From the NCBI GenBank assembly GCA_964036045.1, contig OZ038390.1, positions 41,424,525 to 41,488,524 on the forward strand: a stretch of 64,000 nucleotides of DNA. Direction: 5' to 3'. Both the position numbers and the translations under genes were made by a program. Of the stretch, positions 1 through 10,849 are shown in pieces. The number at the start of each line of letters is the position of its first letter. The first letter of the stretch is position 1. Under the pieces are notes generated by a model. The model did no database searches. It saw only the letters and a list, made by a program, of their open reading frames with translations, and was not told the DNA's origin. The DNA comes from Eutreptiella sp. 'Long Island Sound 2002' (Eukaryota; Euglenozoa; Euglenophyceae; Eutreptiales; Eutreptiaceae).

Positions 1-1083
1 GTTATGTCGACGCTGCGTCTTGGAGGGAGGGATGCATATGCACATGTTTGGCATGCTCCCAATCTAACCCAACCAAGCCACAGGAGCCCCGGCAGCGCCA
101 AGAGCGCTGAGTCTTCTGTAGGAAACTGTACAATCAGAGCAGCAAAAGGGCGCCAGCCATGGTGAGCACCCATTTTTCCAGTGTGAGGGAGACTGTAGGT
201 ATTTTAAAGTAGATGTGGAAACCAAGGAAAGGCCAAGAAAAATTCCCTTTTTCCTAAAATGCGACAGTGGTGGCCACCACAGCACAAGGGGGGAGTAAGA
301 AAAAGTGCTTTTCCATTGCTTTGGGACATACTCTAGTTGTATTAGAGATGCACTGAGCATCCATGCATTTTTATCTTAGTATTGGTCCAGCCAAAAGTGG
401 TGAGAACACATTTTGACCTATGGAACCAAACACCCAATCAGGATATGGAGTGGACCCCTTAATCCCCTTTCAATCAGAAGTAAAACATCTTTTCCTGAGT
501 TGACTGAGCACTGACATACCTAAGGTAGAACCTATGAATTTATCTATGTTTTTCCATGAATACTTATCTGCCCTAGTGGTATGCACCCTAGGGGGTTAGG
601 CACCTCTTTTTGAGAGGTCCTGGGTTCAATTCCTGGTCAGCCTAACTAAGTAGGAAGATCCCATGTGACATGGCAGTGACCTCATCGCCACATACCATGC
701 CACCTCAGCACATATGGGACCCAAAACAAAGAGTGCACATCTCCTAAGATGGCACTATGGAGAGAGAGTGATCCTGAGGCAGTTTTCTAACTCTTTTCCC
801 AAAACATTTCAGCTATCTCTGTGAATATGCATTCATTTGTATCCTGAGTTGCAGTTTCTGTGAATATCTAATCATCTTTCACTGTTTACACTGCAGCCCT
901 TCATGCTTTGATCCTGAATCACCTTCTCTTTGCATACTGTTGGCTTGGGCTATCCTGGATTGAGTTGGCTTTACTGTATTTCAACAAACAAAAGCTTTTC
1001 ATCATCCAAAACCAGCAGCAGGACACCCTATAGCAACAACAAGCAGCAGGAGAAGCAAAAACACAGTGCTGAAAACACTATAA
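1..1083. other. No gene recognised
   Basis: Apart from the tRNA-like repeat at 561-660 I see no supported gene. A minus-strand reading at 64-360 has no ATG-anchored domain I can name. The frame of the downstream gag tail is closed by TAA at 1081-1083, so the retroelement protein sequence does not extend further left. No copy of the sequence at 7807-7922 is visible here, so there is no recognisable 5' LTR. Confidence 0.5.
561..660 (+). repeat. tRNA-like SINE head with A and B boxes
   Basis: Two internal Pol III promoter-like boxes occur in order: TGCCCTAGTGG at 569-579 (10 of 11 to the A-box consensus) and GGTTCAATTCC at 623-633 (10 of 11 to the B-box consensus). A 5-bp stem closing a 7-base loop with TTT in the anticodon position lies between them (602-618). 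The flanks do not form an acceptor stem, so this is not an intact tRNA; a tRNA-derived SINE or degenerate tRNA pseudogene fits better. A similar T-arm occurs on the minus strand at 58281-58291. Confidence 0.4.
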
Positions 1084-1134
1084 ACTTTTCTCGGGTCGAA
1101 GAAGCGTGCGCCCGCGGGTATCCGGGAAGCCAAG

Positions 1135-1389
1135 ATGGAGGTGGACAAGGAAGAGCTGGCCAAGCTGATGTCGTCGGTGGGGACTGAGTTGGCCAAGGAG
1201 ATCCAGGAGATCAAGAGGAACTGGGTCCCCAGATCGGACAACAAGAACAAGGAGAACAACCAGAATGACCAGAACAAGGACAAGGACAAGAACAAGGGTA
1301 AAGGAGGAGGTAAAGGGGGAAGAAGGAAGGGCGTCAACGACGTTGAGGCCGAGGAAAACACCCCCTCTTCCACAACCGACGCCCCCTAG
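1135..1389 (+). CDS. gag: Ty3/Gypsy Gag C-terminal tail (truncated gag)
   Basis: This 84-residue reading frame starts at ATG 1135; the frame itself is open from 1084. It begins with a Glu/Lys-rich helical stretch and ends in a very basic segment rich in Lys, Asn, Asp and Gly, with runs such as KGKGGGKGGRRKG. It lies directly upstream of, and in the same frame as, the pol ORF. No capsid domain is visible, and typical Ty3/Gypsy Gag proteins are several times longer, so this looks like the C-terminal nucleic-acid-binding tail of a Gag that has lost its 5' part. It ends at TAG 1387-1389, which may be read through into pol. Assignment as Gag rests on position and composition, not on a recognised motif. 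Confidence 0.5.
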   Translation: MEVDKEELAKLMSSVGTELAKEIQEIKRNWVPRSDNKNKENNQNDQNKDKDKNKGKGGGKGGRRKGVNDVEAEENTPSSTTDAP

Positions 1390-1433
1390 CGGAGCCCCTG
1401 CAGCCAAGGGCCCCAGCTAGGGCGGTCGCAGGG
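1387..1433 (+). promoter_or_regulatory. Possible UAG readthrough site between gag and pol
   Basis: A single TAG (1387-1389) followed by CGG separates two open segments in the same frame. The frame from 1390 to 6411 has no other stop, and pol has no in-frame ATG until deep in the protease region. Downstream, CCCTGC (1396-1401) can pair with GCAGGG (1428-1433), leaving a 6-base spacer after the stop. STOP-CGG followed by a stem-loop resembles known readthrough contexts. A nonsense mutation is the alternative. Confidence 0.4.
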
Positions 1434-1440
1434 TGGTGAC

Positions 1441-4400
1441 GTGGGAAGCGCCGAACCATCCCTGTCGGGAGTCGGTAAACACAAGGGGACTGCCGCGGGC
1501 GGAAGGCCCGGTCTGGCGCCCAGTCGCGGAGGCGGGGTGAGGGCAAGTGAAGGCACGAACCCTTGCGCCCGTCCGTCCTTCGCGACCAAGAACGTGTTTG
1601 ATGTACTACAGGATCTATCCGAGAGTATCGGAGGATCACCCGGACCGCAGCTGGATGCTGCAGATGGGCAGCCTGAGCCCATTGTCCACGACCTGCACCA
1701 GTCGCTTGTGGAGCTTCTGGAACGGCCGGAGATCCTGAGTTTGCACGCCGTGCGCCGTGTCGGTCGCGAGCGGCAGTTGCATCTTAAGGTCCGTGCCTTA
1801 TGCGGGGAAGTGGAAAAGGTTTTCGACGTGTTGGTCGACACGGGAGCTCAAGTCAGCTTGGTCAAGGCTGGCCTGCTTCCGCCAGAGTGTCTTACAGACA
1901 GTCGGAAACCTGTCAGGCTGAAGGTGGCGAACGGCCAGTACATGGTGGGAGGCACGAAGGAAGCGGCCATTGGGCTGCAGTTCGTGAACCATCGTGAACT
2001 GAGCCGCCCAGACCTCGGCAAGGAAATCCTCCTGCACGGTAGCTTCTACGAGGCCGAGATGGAATGGGACATGATCGTCGGGTACGACTTCATGATGGAG
2101 ACGGACTCCGGCGTCCTCCCGGCCCAGGCTTCCATGACCCTGTACCAGGACGACCAACTCTCGTGGCTTTCGTCACCTGAGCACCATGTGGAATGCCAAT
2201 GGATCCACCCCGAACGCTATCAGCTCGAAGTGGCCGCGCTGGACACTGAGCCCACTGGGCCAGCGAATCAGGAGTACGGCGTAAGGCCGGAAGTGGCGAA
2301 CCGAGTGGTTGCGGACCTGGGAGCGTCGGATCTGGCCCTGGATGCGTTCTCATCAGGAACCTCCGCCCATCTGCGGGTATGTGAGAAGTACTGGAGCGCC
2401 CAGGACTCCGCGTGGAAGAAGCACTGGGGTCCGCATCAGGGATTGATGTGGATCCATTGCCCCCGTTGGGACATTCCAAGAGCGATAGCGAAGATTCGCA
2501 AGGACCGCTCCAAGGCAGTGCTGGTTGTTCCTATGGGATGCACCGAGGAGGAAAGTACCCGACATTGGGTAGCCTCATTGACCAACATGACCTTGAACAA
2601 GGTCGTCCTACCGGCTGGAGAGAGTGTCTATCAGGACGCTAAGGGACAGCCCATGCCGCCCCAGAGATGGCCAACAGAATTCCACTATGTGGATGGGGGC
2701 CTTGATCAGGCCGACACCACGGACTTCGTGTGTGTCAACCGCATCATAGCAGAGCCTTGGAGGCAATGCTTTGCGGTTCCCCCTGTTGACATCGAAGAAT
2801 CGGACTCCGAAGACCCCCTCACTGAAGAGGAGTGGGATCTGGTTCAGGGGTATATGGATCAGCCCTTTCACGACTGGGGAAACCAGCGTGAGGGCAAAGG
2901 CCAGGACAAAGCCTGGTGGGAAGTGGACTCAATCGTCTCTGGTTCCTATGACGGGAATACCTTCGTGCAGAGGGTGCTGGATCACATGTCCAGCCAAGAC
3001 GAGCCACCTGGCGGTAACCCACCCACCTACGGCGATCTGTTCCGAGGCAAGACCAGAGATGGCCCGTTGGGCCACCTGGGAAGACCGCCTGAGCCGAAAG
3101 CGAGCGGGGTCGCTACCCCTCAAGTAAGCTCCGTGGTTCAAGTGCCCGGAAAAGCCAAGGCGGAGTCCGATGACTGCCCCAAGATCCAGGCGTTGAGGGC
3201 CAGGCTGAAGCGGAAGTATGGCGAGACCTTCTTCAGCGGAAAGCCTGTGTTCCCCCCACCGGTGCGTGGACCGTATGGCGAGGCCAAGATACGGCTGAAG
3301 CAGGACCCCCGTGTGTATCGTCACCGGGAGTTTGCCCTGAGGGGCGAGAGGAAAGAGGCCATGGAGAAGATCCTCCGTGACTTCATCCAGAGAGGCTGGC
3401 TTGAGCCGTGCCACTCCGAGTGGGCCTCTCCCTGCTTCGTCGTCCCCAAGAAGGTTGCCGGTGAGTGGCGGCTCGTGGTCGATTACCGCGGCCTGAACGC
3501 CCAAACGCAGCATGACAGCTATACGCTGCCCCTCATAGAGGACATGCTGCAAAAGCAACACCGGCGGAGGATCTTCACGGTGATTGACCTGAAACATGGT
3601 TATCATCAGATGCCTCTCGCCGAGGAGTCCCGTGCCTGCACAGCCATGAGCACCCCACTTGGACCTCTCCAGTGGAAGGTGATGCCTATGGGCGTTACCA
3701 ACGGCAATGCGGCTTTTCAGCGGATGCTGGAGAACCTGCTTGAGCCGGTGCGCGACTGTGCGGACCCCTTCGTGGACGACGTGATCATCGCGTCCGGGGA
3801 CCCCAGCATGAGCTACGAGGAGCTCCTGGAGGCGCACGAGAGGGACGTCACTCGAGTGCTGGACCTCCTGGTTCGGCACAAACTCACGGGCAGCAGTGAC
3901 AAGGCCACCATTGCGGTAAGCGAGGTGGTCTTCGCTGGCCACGTAGTTGGGAACGGGCAGCGAAAGCCCATACCTGGCAAGGTGGCTGCGATTGAGCACT
4001 GGGAAAAGCCCAAAACGGTCTCTGAGCTACGGGCGTACTTGGGGTTCTGCAATTACTACTCGGGGTATATCAAGATGTATGCCGAGTATGCAGCCCCCAT
4101 GACGACCATGCTCAAGGGCAACCGAGAGGAGACCAAGAAGGGGTCCAAGAAGGCTCTGGTCTGGACTGAAGAGTCTGACCGTGCCTTTGAGGGGATGAAG
4201 CAGGCGCTGCTATCCGCAGTGGGTCTGCACCTCGTGGATCCCGACCGAGGGTTCATCCTGCGCACCGACGCTTCCGACTACGCCATTGGGGCTGTGTTGG
4301 AGCAAGTGCTTGACGATGGGAGGCACGTGCCCGTGGCCTTCTGGAGCCGAGTCCTGGCGGAAGGCCAGAGACGGACGTGGACGCCCCGTGAAAAGGAGGC

Positions 4401-6411
4401 GTATGCCATCGTCATGGCTCTCAGGAAATGGGCTGGGTACATAGCCCTCCATCCCGTCACCGTCTGCACCGACCATCAGAGTCTGCAGTCGTGGCACAAG
4501 GAGCACGTGGACACCCCCTCAGGTCCCGCCTCCCGACGGGCAAGATGGCATGAGACCTTGGCCAAGTTCGACCTTACGGTTGTTTATATTCCTGGAAAGG
4601 ATAACACCGTGGCGGACTGTCTCAGTAGGTGGGCCTACCCCGCCAGCAAGGGCATGCAGGATATCTCTGCCCATGGCGATGAGGCTGAGACCGCTGAAGC
4701 CAAGAAGATCATCGAAATGGAGCGCCTGATGGAGGAGGAGGATGTTAAATGCTTCGTCGTCATGGCTGCAGATGCCCCCCTCGCTTCGAGGGTGAGCAGA
4801 ACGGTCAGTGTACTCGCCCCTGTGGGCGCCGCGGGCGGAAGGCCCGGTCCGGCACCCCCTGTGGGAACTGAGTCCGACAAGCACCTCTTCCCAGAGTCTT
4901 GCCTCCAGGACGACTGGACCGACGACTACGCCAAGTCTGAGGCCTTTGCGGCCGAGTACAGGGCTGTGACCGACCCTGACGACGGGCGGAAGTGGCCAAA
5001 GGGGCTGACTGAGGAAGATGGCAAGCTCTACCGGAATGGTAAGCTGCTAGTCCCAGAGTCCCGGGTGCTCGAGCTGTGTGAAGCTTGGCACCACCACATG
5101 CTGCACCCAGGGGTCAAGAAGCAAGCTCTTGACATGCAGCGTCGGTTCGAGATCGACCATATCGCTCTCTACACCGCCATCAAGAAGGTCAGGAAGGGTT
5201 GCTCGGTCTGTCAGGCCTGCAATCCCGATAACCGGAACGTCAAGGGGGAACCCCAATGGACCCCGGTTCCTGACCAGCCCATGGAGAGCGTGGCCATGGA
5301 CGTCTTCTCCATGCCCGAAGTGCACATTGGCAAGGAGACCTTTGACTGTGTGGTTCTCTGTGTGGACCGCCACAGCGGCTACGTTGTAGCCGTTCCGGCA
5401 CGCAAAAAGGGATTGCTTGCCAAGGAAGTGGCAGTCATGATGATTCGTCATTGGCTGACCGTCTTTGACATCCCCCGCACCATTTGCAGTGACCGAGGGC
5501 CCCAGTTTACTGGTGGCTGGTTCAAGGCTATGTGTTCCCTCATGGGAATACGACATGCCAAGAGCGTCGCCTATCTCAGCCGGTCTAACGGCCGTGCTGA
5601 AGTGGCTGGACGGCAGCTGTTCGAGAAGCTGCGCAAGATCCACATCACCAATCCACGGCGGAACTGGTTCGAGGAGATGTGGCCTGCTCTAAAGGCCCAT
5701 CATGACACCCCCACTCCGGGCGGTTTGTCCCCTCACCAGATTCTGTTTGGCAGGGACCCCCTGGGTAGGGGACTTCCCTTGTCTGGTGATGGCATGGCTA
5801 TGGATGCCAAGGAGTTCTTCGCGCGGCAGGAGCAAACGGCGCGGGACATCCGCCAGCAGCTGGAGAAGGAGCATGCTGAGCGTCAGAAGTCCGCCCCGAG
5901 CTCGACAGCGCAGCAGTTCAGGGTGGGAGACCCGGTGTGGGTGATCAGACCCCGCCCCATGGGCACCCACCGCACCAAGACCTGGTTCACACCCGGCGAG
6001 GTGGTCCGCAGGATTGGTGAGGACACCTACCGCATCAAGGTGGGTCACGGACAGTTCCGGGAGCGCCACGAGAGTCAACTCCGTGCGCGGGAACCCGACC
6101 TCCGTGGCCGACATGTGTCCCTGGACTATGCCAGACATGAGGCCGACTCGGACGACGACTATGCTGAGCAGGACGACTACACTGTCGAGAAGATCCTGGC
6201 TCAGCGTCCGAAGGCCTCGGCACCCGGAGGTCTGGAGTTCAAGGTTCGTTGGCGAGGCTATGGGCCGTCCCACGACACCTGGGAACCCGTCTCCTCATTC
6301 GTGCCGCGGGTCAATACTCCCTTCATGGAGTACATCCGCAGGAACAAGACCAAGATCCACGTTTCGGACTTGGCAGCACTCACCCGGGCGATTGCAGCCA
6401 GGGGTGCCTGA
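1441..6411 (+). CDS. pol: Ty3/Gypsy chromovirus Pol polyprotein
   Basis: This 1656-codon frame encodes the replication and integration enzymes of an LTR retrotransposon. In order it shows an aspartic protease (VDTGAQ, about residue 132), reverse transcriptase (fingers around residue 665; catalytic FVDD around 777-780), RNase H (TDASDYAIG, about 941), integrase with an HHCC zinc domain (HHHMLHPG about 1218, CSVCQAC about 1255) and the DDE triad (Asp in MDVFS about 1287, Asp in CSDRGPQ about 1351, Glu in GRAEV about 1387), and a C-terminal chromodomain (YTVEKIL to YIRRN, about 1580-1635). A C-terminal chromodomain defines chromoviruses, which target modified histones. The frame is uninterrupted and ends in TGA, so this copy looks recent. 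There is no ATG at 1441 (GTG); expression probably depends on the gag start at 1135 and readthrough of the TAG at 1387. Confidence 0.95.
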   Translation: MGSAEPSLSGVGKHKGTAAGGRPGLAPSRGGGVRASEGTNPCARPSFATKNVFDVLQDLSESIGGSPGPQLDAADGQPEPIVHDLHQSLVELLERPEILSLHAVRRVGRERQLHLKVRALCGEVEKVFDVLVDTGAQVSLVKAGLLPPECLTDSRKPVRLKVANGQYMVGGTKEAAIGLQFVNHRELSRPDLGKEILLHGSFYEAEMEWDMIVGYDFMMETDSGVLPAQASMTLYQDDQLSWLSSPEHHVECQWIHPERYQLEVAALDTEPTGPANQEYGVRPEVANRVVADLGASDLALDAFSSGTSAHLRVCEKYWSAQDSAWKKHWGPHQGLMWIHCPRWDIPRAIAKIRKDRSKAVLVVPMGCTEEESTRHWVASLTNMTLNKVVLPAGESVYQDAKGQPMPPQRWPTEFHYVDGGLDQADTTDFVCVNRIIAEPWRQCFAVPPVDIEESDSEDPLTEEEWDLVQGYMDQPFHDWGNQREGKGQDKAWWEVDSIVSGSYDGNTFVQRVLDHMSSQDEPPGGNPPTYGDLFRGKTRDGPLGHLGRPPEPKASGVATPQVSSVVQVPGKAKAESDDCPKIQALRARLKRKYGETFFSGKPVFPPPVRGPYGEAKIRLKQDPRVYRHREFALRGERKEAMEKILRDFIQRGWLEPCHSEWASPCFVVPKKVAGEWRLVVDYRGLNAQTQHDSYTLPLIEDMLQKQHRRRIFTVIDLKHGYHQMPLAEESRACTAMSTPLGPLQWKVMPMGVTNGNAAFQRMLENLLEPVRDCADPFVDDVIIASGDPSMSYEELLEAHERDVTRVLDLLVRHKLTGSSDKATIAVSEVVFAGHVVGNGQRKPIPGKVAAIEHWEKPKTVSELRAYLGFCNYYSGYIKMYAEYAAPMTTMLKGNREETKKGSKKALVWTEESDRAFEGMKQALLSAVGLHLVDPDRGFILRTDASDYAIGAVLEQVLDDGRHVPVAFWSRVLAEGQRRTWTPREKEAYAIVMALRKWAGYIALHPVTVCTDHQSLQSWHKEHVDTPSGPASRRARWHETLAKFDLTVVYIPGKDNTVADCLSRWAYPASKGMQDISAHGDEAETAEAKKIIEMERLMEEEDVKCFVVMAADAPLASRVSRTVSVLAPVGAAGGRPGPAPPVGTESDKHLFPESCLQDDWTDDYAKSEAFAAEYRAVTDPDDGRKWPKGLTEEDGKLYRNGKLLVPESRVLELCEAWHHHMLHPGVKKQALDMQRRFEIDHIALYTAIKKVRKGCSVCQACNPDNRNVKGEPQWTPVPDQPMESVAMDVFSMPEVHIGKETFDCVVLCVDRHSGYVVAVPARKKGLLAKEVAVMMIRHWLTVFDIPRTICSDRGPQFTGGWFKAMCSLMGIRHAKSVAYLSRSNGRAEVAGRQLFEKLRKIHITNPRRNWFEEMWPALKAHHDTPTPGGLSPHQILFGRDPLGRGLPLSGDGMAMDAKEFFARQEQTARDIRQQLEKEHAERQKSAPSSTAQQFRVGDPVWVIRPRPMGTHRTKTWFTPGEVVRRIGEDTYRIKVGHGQFRERHESQLRAREPDLRGRHVSLDYARHEADSDDDYAEQDDYTVEKILAQRPKASAPGGLEFKVRWRGYGPSHDTWEPVSSFVPRVNTPFMEYIRRNKTKIHVSDLAALTRAIAARGA

Positions 6412-7806
6412 TCAGCGCCCTGAGCTCTCCCCTGATGTACCTTGAGGCGCTTGTGAGGCCGACGAACCGTCCCTTACTTGCTTGCTCTCTTCCATCTTTC
6501 GGTGACAGAGTGGCCATATACCCCCCCCCTGCTGAATCCAGAGGAGGATGGCCCCTCTTTTCTTCTATTCGTCACTCCCCCCCCTGCTGAATCCTTGGGA
6601 AACCAGGTAGGGCGACTGACCTTCATATTTTTGAGCTCTTGGGGCCTTGAAGCCCATACGACGTTGCGCAACGGATGCCGCTGTCATCGGCATTGCGATT
6701 TTTGGTGTGTGGTCTGGTTCCATGGCATTTGCGGAATCCAGACCAGTCGACGTGTGTCTCGAGACTATATATGCCTGAACTCAGGCGTTATCCTGTCCAT
6801 CCTCCTGCATTTGCCTTATCCTGACCGTGGCGTGGTTTGGCACTCTGTTCTGAGTGTGTTTACACGCCTATTTACTCAAATTGTTGCTTGTTTTTCTGCC
6901 TTCCAGGATATGTGCATCTGTATGTTAAGTGTCATCAGCCCATCGCTGAGGGATGGACTGTTTCTCACCACGAATCGGGGTACAGAGGCGCCTTGAGTCG
7001 CCGTGTACATATCCTTACAGCCTGGTCCAGCCTGGACCAGTACTTGAATACAGATTCTACTGTTTGAGTGCCCGTGATACCGTGTTGCCCTATTCGCTGT
7101 GTGTGTGGAGATCCTGATGGCGCCAGGCGGGAAGCCCAGTTGCCTGACTACACTCCCAGCGGTCCGCCACTGTCAGTCCCAGTGTGAGCCTACCGATTTG
7201 CAGACGCACTTGCATTCGGATGGCGGCCTCCGGTGCTCCTGACCTCGGTCAGTCTGCCTGGGAAACTGGTGGTTTGAGGAGTCGACGCCTCCGCCCACAC
7301 TGCATGAGGACTCCCTCATGTATGGCCACGCTTCGTGGTAATAGGGCGAGGGAAAAGACGGCCTTGATGCCCGATCCCTTCAGGAGGAGTTCCCTTACGA
7401 TTTGGGGTTCGTAAGGAGTTCGACTATGGCACTCTGGACTCGCGTCGTATGGATATGGACATGGTGCGCCCGAGGAAGGACCCGTGGGGACTCTCCCCAG
7501 TCGGCGGGCCTTGGGAAGCTTGGGGTAGCCTGATGGATCTTTGTGGTCGCTCTCGACTTGTGGGGCCACCTCGGCCGTCGTGTGACGCCTATGTTGGCCG
7601 TGTATGCCACTGCCACTGTGGTGGTGACCGTAGCAGCCGGCACCCGGTGCGCCTGGTATGGGTTAACGGGTCCTTTGGATGCCGAACAATCGCCGCCAGG
7701 ACCCGGGACTTGATACTTGATACTATACGTGTGCTACGAGCTGTTACAGCAGCATACCTATCCCACTGTGGGATACCTATCTTACTGTGACTTACTGAGG
7801 TGAGGA
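6412..7806 (+). other. Retroelement 3' spacer, non-coding
   Basis: I see no protein domain between the pol stop and the possible LTR start. There are C-rich runs at 6521 and 6581 and a purine-rich stretch (GAGGTGAGGA) just before 7807 that could serve as a polypurine tract. The length, about 1.4 kb, is long but not exceptional for the untranslated 3' part of a Gypsy element. Confidence 0.4.
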
Positions 7807-7922
7807 TGTGACAACCCCCCCCCCTTGCAGGGATGGTCCTGGGTACCCGCTGCCATGCGTGGGTGTTATCGAGCCCCCCCAGGGTTTGCTCTAAGGAGGG
7901 GGGTGAAGCGGTACCCAGAACC
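7807..7922 (+). repeat. Possible start of the 3' LTR, with an inverted repeat
   Basis: The sequence beginning TGTGACAACC follows a purine-rich stretch, as expected for a Gypsy LTR start. Within it, GGTCCTGGGTACCCGCT (7835-7851) is nearly the reverse complement of the sequence at 7907-7922, giving a large stem-loop. The LTR end is not identified and no 5' copy exists in the window, so this is inference. A second purine tract at 7893-7907 is an alternative polypurine tract. Confidence 0.3.
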
Positions 7923-10849
7923 CCATGGCCAGGTTACGGCATACAACCGGTCTCCGGTCCACTAACCCCATGCACGGCGTGTTCCGTGCCGTGAAGCCCC
8001 GCATCGGCATCCGATGCACCGCCAGCGGAGATTTGTGTATCAGAACATCAGGAATCAACAGGGTTTTATTTTCATATTGTTTCCGTCAATTTTTATGCTT
8101 TCGTTCCGATACTCACTGTTTTGACTGCTGGCGGTTGGTTCGCGACTTTACCGTAACCGCCAGTTTAACTGTTTATAATGGAAATTTTAACGTTATCCGT
8201 CACGAAGGCTCCAAAGTCGCCAGGAACTGCATGGATGCTTCCGCCATTTTCATAATTAATACTCGCAACCTTAATCCGAATTTTTCAGGATGTCGAAATC
8301 GGATTTTCGACTTCGACATCCCCGCACTTGATTTGACCTCTTTCGAGTGGACCTACGTGCTTCCGTATGCACGAATCAACTTCCCTTTTATCCTGCCCTC
8401 CATTTGTCTTAAAGATATGGGCAAAACAAAGTTGATTCGTGAGGCCACTTGTGAAGGTCATATCTCGTGTTGCTTGCGAGTATTGACGATAAGGAAACGT
8501 GGGATGTATTCACAATACTCCCGACGTAATTTAGGAAGCTTTATATGCCTTGCGTTTCCACACATGCGCGCTAGTGTAATGGATCATGGTCAAGAGGGTA
8601 GAGTTTGCGCTATAACTCTTTGGCCATGATGTTGCGTGCGTTAAGATAACTTTCGAGTGTAGCGCGCAAGTGTTGGTGTTGCATAGGAACTCTCCTTGAG
8701 TTCCTATGAGCGATTGACCCAAAGTTATGCCCTTGGAGGGGCATGACATATCGTGGTGGGAGCTACATTTTTGGGCAATATATGGTATGTGCCATGTGTT
8801 GTGTTGCGTGCCCATTTGGCGGGCCCATTGCTCCAAGACAAGCCCGCCAATGGACCTCATATTGTGCAAGCCCCTTCTCCGTACTCCCTACGGTCAATTG
8901 CATGCCTAACCTTCGTGAAGGGAAGCTTGTGTGGTGATCCCGAAGCGATGCGTTGGGAGCAAGGTGTGTGTTTTACAATTTTCCATATTTTCATGTGCCC
9001 ACTTGGAAGGCAGCGCTCGCAACCTTTCAAAGCGCCCCAAGTGGAGCACATATGCGGGATCGAAGGTCATTGGTGTCAAGGCATTGTGTTTAGAAGGGTT
9101 AGTTGATTGCACGATCCAAGCCGAAGATATTATAATATAATTGTGCGCCTTTCAAGGCACTTTTGTGTGTCATTGTGTCAATTTTGCCATTTTTGGCTCG
9201 TCATGAGGTCAAATGGCGACCATGTATCTCAACGATGCGCTCAATTGACATCATGACCCAAGTATGTTATGAGGGTACATACTTCGGTAGCCAACATATC
9301 TTGGACCCGGCGAACAACTCCTCTTAGGCTTGGCATACCGTGGCCGCCATGTTGGCGATTTGGGACTATCCCAAATCATGGGCTCACTTGGCGACCCTGC
9401 CATTCCCAATACCGGAGGAGTTGGGCGACGCCCCAAAGATATGTTGGACACATATGACTTGACATCAATCCTATGGCACACTCCGGTCCAAGCCGGGCAC
9501 GTGCTTCATTTGCCCTAACCATGAGCGTGCGCAATTTTGGCCATTTTGAGCATTTTTCCACTTTTGCTGCCCGCCGTGCCCCATGTTCTAACCTTCGTGC
9601 ACGCCGGACGCATGGACCAATGGACCATATATGACATGGGTGTTATGGGTAATGGTCCCCATGGTCCACACACCACGTGGGCGAAGCGGAGCCGCCTTCG
9701 TCAAGGCGCTAGGCCAAATTGAGTATGGGCAATTTTACCATTTTTGCATTTGTGGACCCAATTGGGATCGTCACCACGCCGAGTGGCATGGAGATCTTTG
9801 AGAGCCAAGGGCATGGGAGTCTCCGTTGGACTCCCGGTGGATCACGTATGGAATGGCGGATCCGATCTCCAAGCCGGCGTGGAGATATACTATTGGGAGC
9901 ACACCGAATTTTGGCTCATTTCAAGCAGCCAAAATGACCCAATTTTGGGACCCCAATTTCCCCCTTCCGTGTGGTCAATTGGCGGCCCCATTTCTCTAAG
10001 CCCATAGGGAGCCCGGACCTAAATCCAAGTTGTACACTCAGATATAAGTCCTAGGTCCTGCCTCCTACCCTGTGAGCCATTGGCCTCACCTTGGCCGAGA
10101 GAGCCGCGCGTGGGAATGACGCCAATTTTGGTGATTTTGGCATCATGACCCCACTTGACTCATCCGTGTTGCCCTGATGCCGGGACCTCAGAGGGAACCA
10201 GGTTGGGTGAGGGCTCCAGGGAGTTCGTACTCGAAGGGCATAGGGTCAGTTGCCTCGTCTCTACCTCTGGCGGGTCCGGACGAGGGGTCAATTTTGGAGT
10301 TTTTCAAGCTAATTTCAGTCTGGGCTGAAACAGCCCATTTTCAGCTACCAACTCCTGGGTGATAAGGGCGGAGCCATATCTCTGGCTCAGAGTGGAGTTG
10401 GGACCTGCCGTTAAGGGAGCATAGGGAGCCACTGTCGGTTGGCTTTGGAGCCCATTGGTTCCCAGGAACTCGCCTGTGGCTGTGCGGGACACCTCTCCCA
10501 TTGGCAGGGTTTCAGAGTCCGGACTGAGCAGGGCATGGGTTGTGTTTGAGCCCCCGCCCCCATCAGCCACTGAGAGGGTCGGACCTGGGATTGGGATATG
10601 AGTCGGGACTGAGTGTCTATTGTCCCTTGATGCCCTTACCCCAGTCCAGTCTTAACCCCATGTGTACATATCCTGATGTGTTGCTGTACATACTTTCGTT
10701 CCCTCTTTGCAGAGTGGCAAGGATTCTGAAACGCTTTGTCACATGACACAGGCGTATTGATGCCCTTGTGAGCGTAGTGCCTTGCCTGCCTGCTCACTTG
10801 TGCGTGTCACCGCAGCGTCCCGTGGCCGGCCCCCCACGGGAACGCGTCA
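7923..10849. other. Non-coding, rich in short inverted repeats
   Basis: There is no recognisable gene. Several dyads are visible: GGATGTCGAA (8288-8297) against its exact complement at 8312-8321; GCACGAATCAACTT (8369-8382) against 8429-8441; two copies of a GGCGGGC/GCCCGCC pair around 8818 and 8845; and CCCGTGG/CCACGGG around 10819-10841. A 234-residue open frame at 7925-8629 has no recognisable features and crosses the first two dyads, so I do not call it a gene. This may be LTR or the 5' flank of the MULE. Confidence 0.35.

Noticed and set aside
64-360. Minus-strand ORF with a faint LINE-like phrase (YVPKQWKST)
   Set aside because: Only one short phrase is suggestive; no RT motif follows and there is no supporting context.
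601-640. Functional tRNA-Lys (UUU)
   Set aside because: The anticodon-like arm and T loop are present, but no acceptor stem can form and the D-arm is not regular.
2929-3999. Minus-strand 356-codon ORF opposite the RT region
   Set aside because: It is a shadow of the pol frame; the plus strand has unmistakable catalytic motifs.
7925-8629. 234-codon ORF after the retrotransposon
   Set aside because: It has no domain, spans two long perfect inverted repeats, and lies in probable LTR or spacer sequence.
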